Source of the DNA: Isoetes taiwanensis
Taxonomy: Eukaryota; Streptophyta; Lycopodiopsida; Isoetales; Isoetaceae
NCBI GenBank assembly: GCA_021234155.1
Contig: JAJEKV010000072.1
Coordinates: 5,433,620-5,497,619 of the forward strand
DNA length: 64,000 nucleotides
Direction: 5' to 3'
The notes below the pieces were generated by a model. That model was not told the origin of the DNA. It was given only the letters and a program-made list of their open reading frames with translations, and ran no database searches. Below, one piece after another: positions 57,901-64,000 of the stretch (its first letter is position 1; each line of letters opens with the position of its first letter). Position numbers and translations under genes: made by a program.

Positions 57901-60900
57901 AAAATCAGAATTTTATTCCGTACTATGCATTAATTACGAATTTATGAATGTCTTGCTACCGCAAAAGTCGCCCTTTACTTCTAAACCGCCACAACGGGAG
58001 GAGTACAGATCCAAACTCCATTCCATCAGTTTCCCTTGCTTCGCTTCTCAACTGCATCTTATCACCAAGTCCCAAGTGCAAAGGACCAAAACTTCGGCAC
58101 CCAAAAACGCAAAACCCCGCTAGAACCCGGCAACTCATGTGGTTTACGTTTGAGGCTCTATCCTTGTCGATTCGACTAGGACCTTGCGCCGGTCTTGACG
58201 TGGGGGGGTGTTGACGCCGAGCACGGACCCTAAAACCATCCGGGAAGCAGCTTGCCCCAAAAGTCCTCTCCCCGAAGGCCCCGGCGACGGACGGGCAACT
58301 TCCCCTCTCCTAATCGTGGATTCGCTCGCCAATGGACTCGGAACGCCGACATTGCCCTCGGGGACCAAGTTTCATGGCCAAAAGACCACCCCTCTCGAGG
58401 TAGCGCCAAACTATCTCATGTCCAACACACTCGTAGTCAATTGGCCTAGGAGGTGGTCGTTTAATCACCGCAACGTAGGGCGTAAGTGTTTCTTTCTTTG
58501 CAAAACCGACCGCCGTGCAACTTGGTCTCTAGGGTAATTTCGCCTCCCCGGTGATGTGGCGAAGTCGAATCGCCATTCCGAGCCTCCGCAATGTCCGAAC
58601 GACAAAACACTTTGGTTTCTACACCCGCCGACCGCAGACGCCATGGTTTGATAAGTTCTCACGACGGATGTTGGATTTTTGGACCTTATCGGTGACAGGC
58701 TCTTGAACGGCGGATTCAACGGCCGGATAGGGGAACCGAGATCCGGAGTGTGGTCTTTAGCGCACGGGCCCCTGGGAGCGCCGCCAGAAAGGTCGCCTCG
58801 AAACTTTTTGGGGGCTCGCCTCCTCGGGTCCTGGACTCTCCCCTCTAATGAGGTGGCCTTGCAAGGTCCCGCCTTGTTTGACTTGGGCAAGTGTGCCACC
58901 TTCCAACCAACAACAGCTGCCCTGACCGCTTCTAATGCAAACACTTTGATCTAAACCTTGTCCGAAATTTTGAAAATCGGCCTCAGATGTTGGCGATGAC
59001 TTAGGAGGCTCACGACAAAAAATCAGAATTTAATTCCGCACTATGCATTAATTACGAATTTATGAATGTCTTGCTACACGCAAAAGTCGCCTTTACTTCT
59101 AACTACCACAACGGGAGGAGTATGTGATCCAAACTCCATTCCGCCGGGCCTCCTTGCTTCGCTTCAATCAGATCTTATCACCAAGTCCCAAGGACCAAAA
59201 CTTCGACACCCAAAACGCAAACCCCGCTAGAACCTCGCAACTCATAGGGTTTACGCTTTGAGGCTCTATCCTTGTCGATTCGACTAGGACCTCGCCGGTC
59301 TTGACGAGGGGGTGTTGACGCCGAGCACGGACCCTAAAACCATCCTGGCGCCTTGCCCCAAAAGTCCTCTCCCGGCGGGCCCCGGGCGACGACGACGGCA
59401 ACTTTCCTCTCCGAATCGGATTCGCTCGCCAATGGACTCCGAACGCCGACATTGCCCCGGGGACTAAGTTTCATGGCCAAAAGACCACCCCTTCTCGAGG
59501 TAGCGCCAAACTATCTCATGTCCAACACACTCGTAGTCAATTGGCCTAGGAGGTGGTCGTCCGAATACCGCAACGAGGGCGAAGTGTTTCTTTCTTTTGC
59601 AAACCGACCGCAACTTGGTCTCTAGGGTAATTTCGCCTCCCTGACGATGTGGCGGTCGACCGCCATTCCTGAGCCTCCGCAATGTCCGAACGACAAAACA
59701 CTTTGGTTTCTACACTGGCCGACCGCAGATGCTTCAAGCGTTTGATAAGTTCTCACCTGACGGATGTTGGATTTTTTGGACCTTATCGAGACAGGCCCTT
59801 GAACGGCGGATTCAACGGCCGGATAGGGGAACCGAGATCCCGGAGTGTGGTCTTTAGCGCACGGCCCCGGGAGCTGCCAGAAAGGTCGCCTTTGGGAAAC
59901 TTTTTGGGGCTCGCCTCCCGGGGTCCTGGACTCTCCCCTCTAATGAGGTGGCCTTGCAAGGTCCCCGCCTTATTTGACTTGGGCAAGTGTGCCAGCCGGT
60001 CACCTAACAACAGTTGCCTTGGACCGCTCTAATGCAAACACTTTGATCTAAACCTTGTCCTAAAATTTTGAAAACTGGCCTCAGATGTTGGCGATGACTT
60101 AGGAAGCCTCATCGACAAAAAATCAGAATTTTATTCCGTACTATGCATTAATTACGAATTTATGAATGTCTTGCTATCGCAAAAGTCGCCTTTACTTAAA
60201 CCGCCACAACGGGAGGAGTACGATCCAAACTCCATTCCATCGGGCTTCCCTTGCTTCGCGTTTCAATCGCATCTTATCAGCCAAGTCCCAAGTGCAAAGG
60301 ACCAAAACCGGACCCAAAACGCAAAACCCCGCTAGAACCCGGCAACTCATAGGGTTTACGCCGAGGCTCTATCCTTGTCGATTCGACTAGGACCTTTGGC
60401 GCCCGCGTCTTGACGTGAGGGGGGTGTTGACGCCAGAGCACGGACCCTAAAACCATCCTAAGCGCCTTTGCCCAAAAAGTCCTCTCCCGAAGGCCCTCCC
60501 GCGACGGACGGGCAACTTCCCCCTTCTCCGAATCGTGATTCGCTCGCCAATGGACTCCGGAACATCGACATTGCCCCGGGGACCAAGTTTCATGGCCAAA
60601 AGACCACCCCCCTTCTCGAGGTAGCGCCAAACTATCTCATGTCCAACACACTCGTAGTCCCAATTGGCCTAGGAGGTGGTCGTCCGAATCCGCAAACGTA
60701 GGGCGAAGTGTTTCTTTCTTTTGCAAAACCGACCGCGGCAACTTGGTCTCTAGGGTAATTTCGCCTCCCGGACGATGTGGCTAAGTCGAATCGCCATTCC
60801 GAGCCTTCCATAATGTCCGAACGACAAAACACTTTGGTTTCTACACGGCGGCCGCAGACGCTTCACGGTTTGATAAGTTCTCCCGGGGACGGATATTGGA

Positions 60901-61310
60901 TTTTTTGGACCTTATCGAGCCGGGCCCTTGAACGAAGGGATTCAACGGTTCGGATAGGGGAACCAGATCCCGGAGTGTGGTCTTTAGCGTATGGCCCTCC
61001 TGGGAGCCGCCAGAAAGGTCAGCCTCGAAAACTTTTTGTGGCTCGCCTCTTGGGTTCCGGACTCTCCCCTCTAATGAGGCGGCCTTGCAAGGTCCTCGCC
61101 TTGTTTGACTTGGGCAAAGTGTGCCACTACCGCCCAACAATAGGTCAGCCTTGACCGCATTAATGCAAACACTTTGATCTAAACCTTGTCCGAAATTTTG
61201 AAAACTGGCATGTACGTTGGCGATGACTTAAGAAGCCTGGCGACACAAAAATCAGAATTTAATTCCTTACTATGCATTAATTACGAATTTATGAATGTCT
61301 TGCTATTGCC
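51960..61310. repeat. Satellite array, nine units of ~1.11 kb
   Basis: The landmark GGATGTTGGATTTTT recurs at 51981, 53095, 54200, 55306, 56420, 57544, 58666, 59762 and (GGATATTGGA) 60891, giving periods of 1096-1129 bp. AT-rich segments such as TGCATTAATTACGAATTTATG are the same in every unit, while GC-rich segments vary by short indels. Frames of 60-120 codons on both strands repeat with the units and shift from unit to unit, so they are not genes. The ninth unit is cut near 61310. Confidence 0.95.
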
Positions 61311-61790
61311 CAACAACAAACCCTAGACCGCTCCAATGCTACCTATTTGATCAGAACTTTATCCGGAAATTCTAAAAATTTGCCTATATGCCGGGGATGA
61401 CATAGGAAGCCAACCGACAAAAAATCAGAATTTAATTCCATACTATGCATTAATTACGAATTTATGAAGCATGAATGCAAAAGAACGATAACTAAAAAAA
61501 TTTCTCGCGATCGAAAAAGGTGGAATTTTGACAAGCTTGCAACGTGATGCGGTGCGGACATGAGAAAAAACATTTCACTAGGATATGCAAGTGTTGGTGC
61601 ACGATGAAATAGCTCCGAGTCTTCCGAGCTCACATGCCGCCACAAAAGTTCTCTTTACGGCGGCCCCGGCGATGGACGAGCAATTTCCCCTCTCAAAACC
61701 ATGATTTGGCTCTTCCAATGGACTCGAGAATATCGACATTACCCTGGGGACCAACTTTCGTGGCCAGAAGACCACCCTTGTTCTCCAAAA
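61311..61790. repeat. Diverged partial satellite units at the right edge
   Basis: 61311-61470 repeats the CCCAACAACA to ATTACGAATTTATGA part of the unit with many changes. 61630-61790 repeats the part from the GTTCTC/GTCCTC segment to AGAAGACCACCC. The decay towards the edge is usual at array borders and marks where the array meets the CACTA right end. Confidence 0.8.
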
Positions 61791-61796
61791 AGAACA

Positions 61797-62058
61797 AAGT
61801 ACACTAGACGCCCAAATAGGCGTCCCGCGCGGCGCGTCCGCGTAGCGGCGTCCGCGACGCCGACGCCACGCCGCCTAAAAGTGACGCCGCGATCGCGGCG
61901 TGGTGCACCCGGCGTGGCAGACCGCCACGTCCACGATTGTCGACGTCGCACCACACGCCGCATCGCGGCGTTCCGCGACGATGGCGTCGCATTGGCGTCG
62001 CGATGGTCACGCGTTATTTGGCGGCGTCCGCACGCACGCCGCAAAGCCCACGTCGCTA
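61797..62058. repeat. Right subterminal GCGACG-rich block
   Basis: Dense GCGACG/CGTCGC and GGCGTCGC motifs up to the right TIR, mirroring 49682-49890. Long frames here (for example 61701-62084) come from the GC-rich composition only. Confidence 0.85.
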
Positions 62059-62240
62059 AATGTCCATTCTCTTGTTGTGGATAACGCAATGTCCTAGTAA
62101 TGTTTTAAAAATATTACCTTAGAGTAATTCTAATAATTGTGTAAGTATAATAGTAATAAATTGTATGCATCAAGTTGGTTGCGGGGACGTGAAGAGCCCA
62201 AGGTGGGAGACTCACGATCGCAAAGGGCGACATCAATTCA

Positions 62241-62250
62241 AGGTGGGGAA
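62241..62250 (+). promoter_or_regulatory. LARD-like polypurine tract
   Basis: AGGTGGGGAA, directly before the 3' LTR start TGTGGCGTTCC. It is interrupted by one T but is in the expected place for plus-strand priming. Confidence 0.65.
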
Positions 62251-63816
62251 TGTGGCGTTCCAAAGATAACATACGGTATAAATACGTTATATTATCTTAG
62301 ACCGCGCCACTAGTACATGTCGACTGCAGGGCGACATGTACACGGCAAATAAAGGGGTAGTACCCTAGGGTACCGACCTTGTGAACCATTATATGTTGCA
62401 CATGTTAAAGCAACATGTGAATATAATCCCTTTTTGCCACGTGGCAATGACCCATTGACCAAAAAGGACCAGCCCTAAATTAAATGGGGATAAAGGGCAT
62501 AAACCCTAAAAGGGAAACCCTTTCGGTTCGACCCAAGTCTCTGGATTGAGCGGTGAGGATGCATTTCACCGAACGGGGAGCATAGAAGTCGGATCTCGGG
62601 TTGTAGCTTCGATCCAAGATCGGCAGACCGAGATCGGCGGATGGACGCTTTTAGAGGAGTGGGAGCCACCAAGATGCGGGTGGGTGGTTGATTCAATAGG
62701 TAGATCCGAAGTTATCGCCCTCTTTCCGTGGGTTTAGCATCCATTCTTAGCTATAGGCTTACCCCTACGACCTAAGAATGATAGACACTAACAAAGGAAC
62801 CTAACCATGTATGATTAGGTAGATTAGAATAGATGTATTCTATTATTTTCAGTTCTTTGTGATGATGTTTTGACATTCTATGCCCACTCTTGTGTATTGG
62901 GAAGGGGGGTAGAGACCCGAGAGCCCAAGTAGTTGTATGATCCTAGTTTTAGCCCATTAATTCCCAATTAATGCGGCACATTGCATAAGAGCCCGCCTCG
63001 GCCGCGGTGGCGGAGCTAGACCGGTGACAAGGGAGGGCATGTCTAATCACGGTTGATCCAACCGGCGGCGAACGACGGGACGCTGCGAGATAGGCCTAAT
63101 GGCTTGTCATCGCTGCGTCGCGAGCAAGGCATGGGCTCGACACTCGTGGGGTGATCGTCACCTTCCGGTGAGTTGAAGTCGAATCTGGCGGTGGCTCTCT
63201 AGCTTCGCCTGTGATTGGCATGAACCTTCGGAAGGGAGTGATCCCCTCACACCTCATCGGGGCCGGGGAGATGCAACCCGATGGCGGTAGCCCTCGGCTA
63301 TTCACCCTAAGGGCTTACGATTGGGGCTCCAATACTTTTCACCTATCTGCAAAAGTATGCACAGGGAGGGGCGGATGGAGTGGACTACCCAACGACCATG
63401 TTCCTATGCCCGACCAAATCCATTTGCCATGAATTCCGACTGCATTGCTATCTGGAGACCCCGAGCCGTCAGTCTATCCCCATGAGTCTGAGCCTGGGTA
63501 GGATTTCCCTATGTTATGTTGAAGTACTGATGTGTTGTTGCGACTACTTGTGATATGGTGGACCACCCTTCGAGGTGGGTATGTATTTATTGATTGATGT
63601 CATGTGCTCATGTTTTGTTTACGCTTCCGCAGCTAGGTCGATCCCGAGGGAGACGGGATGAATGACACGTCCATTCTTCCCCGTCGGGTTCTTGGCCACC
63701 ATCAGGAACCCGATGTTAGGTGGACGGCCTCCTCACATCATCGGCGATGCTTTGGTTTGAGGATGATCTCCGGTTTGTATCTGATGGGGCATCGTTATAT
63801 GAGCCGGGGCCGTCCA
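62251..63816 (+). repeat. LARD-like 3' LTR
   Basis: 1566 bp, begins TGTGGCGTTCC and ends near GTCCA. It is the partner of 40303-41877. Its end is less certain (GGGGCCGTCCA against GGGCTGTCACA) because of local indels. Confidence 0.85.
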
Positions 63817-64000
63817 GCCTTGGTGGCTAATGCTCTACCATTGCACCCTCCTCAGGCATCGTATCGTGTGTGGAAGTGTCACCCAAAGTAGATCCCTCAA
63901 ATTTTGTGAAATCCTGTTATGAGCTTCGGCAATTCAAGATGAGCCTCCCTCCCTGGACGGGTGGAGTCTTCGTGCCCGGGGAGGAGGGGCGTTATCCGAG
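63817..64000 (+). other. Flank beyond the LARD-like element, possibly LINE C
   Basis: If LINE C was the target, this should continue it. A + frame reading ALVANALPLHPPQASYRVWK runs into a stop at 63889, which is compatible with a decayed LINE C-terminus but not diagnostic. The window ends here. Confidence 0.3.

Larger units (their letters stand above)
49652..62079. mobile_element. CACTA-superfamily element, 12.4 kb, transposase-less, satellite-carrying
   Basis: Ends CACAACAAGA (left) and, inverted, CACAACAAGA (right) lie within ~30-bp terminal inverted repeats (27 of 30 identical, both continuing CATTTAGCGACGT). The 3-bp duplication GAT lies at 49649-49651 and 62080-62082. Both ends are followed by GC-rich subterminal blocks full of GCGACG motifs, as in CACTA elements, whose TNPA-type proteins bind such repeats. 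The usual CACTA start is replaced by CACAA. I found no TNP2-type transposase. Inside are tRNA-like repeats, a purine tract and a nine-unit satellite array. Confidence 0.9.
40303..63816 (+). mobile_element. LARD-like LTR retrotransposon carrying a nested CACTA
   Basis: LTRs of about 1.57 kb (40303-41877 and 62251-63816), a primer site directly after the first, and a purine tract directly before the second. Without the CACTA the interior is about 7.9 kb. I see no gag, protease, integrase, RT or RNase H in any frame. Long LTRs with a long noncoding but structured interior fit large retrotransposon derivatives (LARDs), which rely on proteins from other elements. It sits in LINE C. A 5-bp duplication was not found: flanks GCGCG and GCCTT differ, though both ends may hold sequence errors. 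Confidence 0.8.

Noticed and set aside
51960..61310. Many 60-160-codon frames on both strands in the array
   Set aside because: They recur with the satellite unit, change frame from unit to unit, and have no domain; they come from the GC-rich repeated sequence.
61701..62089. Overlapping 116- and 127-codon frames at the right end of the CACTA
   Set aside because: They are a by-product of the GCGACG-rich subterminal block; Arg/Ala-rich on both strands with no motif.
40298..63821. 5-bp target duplication of the LARD-like element
   Set aside because: GCGCG on the left and GCCTT on the right do not match; local sequence errors could explain it but I cannot claim a duplication.

Overview
This window is nuclear DNA of a land plant and is dominated by transposable elements. 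The plant origin rests on one recognisable host gene, a chloroplast grana protein of the DUF1118/RIQ family with a GT-AG intron (6.6-7.55 kb), and on plant-type Ty1/copia, L1-type LINE, MULE, hAT and CACTA elements. Initiator-Met primer sites of the plant type are also present. The lineage is uncertain. The LINE at 9.7-14.3 kb and the unusual reverse transcriptase at 14.3-23.4 kb hint at a non-flowering plant, but that is only a weak inference.

Layout. 1-6.5 kb: degenerate repeats with no confident gene, plus a tRNA-like SINE head near 3.3 kb. 6.6-7.55 kb: the RIQ-like gene, intact except for one apparently missing base. 9.7-14.3 kb: a decayed LINE (A) on the + strand ending in a 20-A tail. 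14.3-23.4 kb: a 9.1-kb retroelement on the minus strand with 2.26-kb direct terminal repeats. Its RT is neither LINE nor copia type, and it seems to sit inside the poly(A) tail of LINE A. A 310-bp hAT MITE (8-bp TSD, 14-bp TIR) splits its first long ORF. 23.8-28.1 kb: a non-autonomous MULE (about 88-bp TIRs, 9-bp TSD) that carries a 150-bp foldback and a 5'-truncated LINE (B, 12-bp TSD). 29.1-40.3 kb: LINE C (ORF1 with DUF4283-like region, APE endonuclease, RT), interrupted at 33.3-39.4 kb by a copia element in reverse orientation. 40.3-63.8 kb: a LARD-like LTR retrotransposon with about 1.57-kb LTRs, PBS and PPT but no recognisable gag-pol. Its leader has five ~70-nt hairpins spaced by about 208 nt. 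A 12.4-kb CACTA element (TSD GAT) is nested in it, and most of that is a nine-unit, ~1.11-kb satellite array.

Relative order of events that can be read from nesting: LINE A, then the long-repeat retroelement, then the hAT MITE; MULE, then LINE B; LINE C, then copia and the LARD-like element; LARD-like element, then CACTA. Apart from the RIQ-like gene, no host pathway is represented. The strongest leads are the long-repeat retroelement with its unusual RT, the repeated covarying hairpins, the satellite-carrying CACTA, and the copia insertion whose 5' end lies inside pol yet is flanked by a perfect TSD. GC-rich parts of recent duplicates differ by many small indels while AT-rich parts are identical, so base-calling error is suspected there. 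Frameshifts should be read with that in mind.
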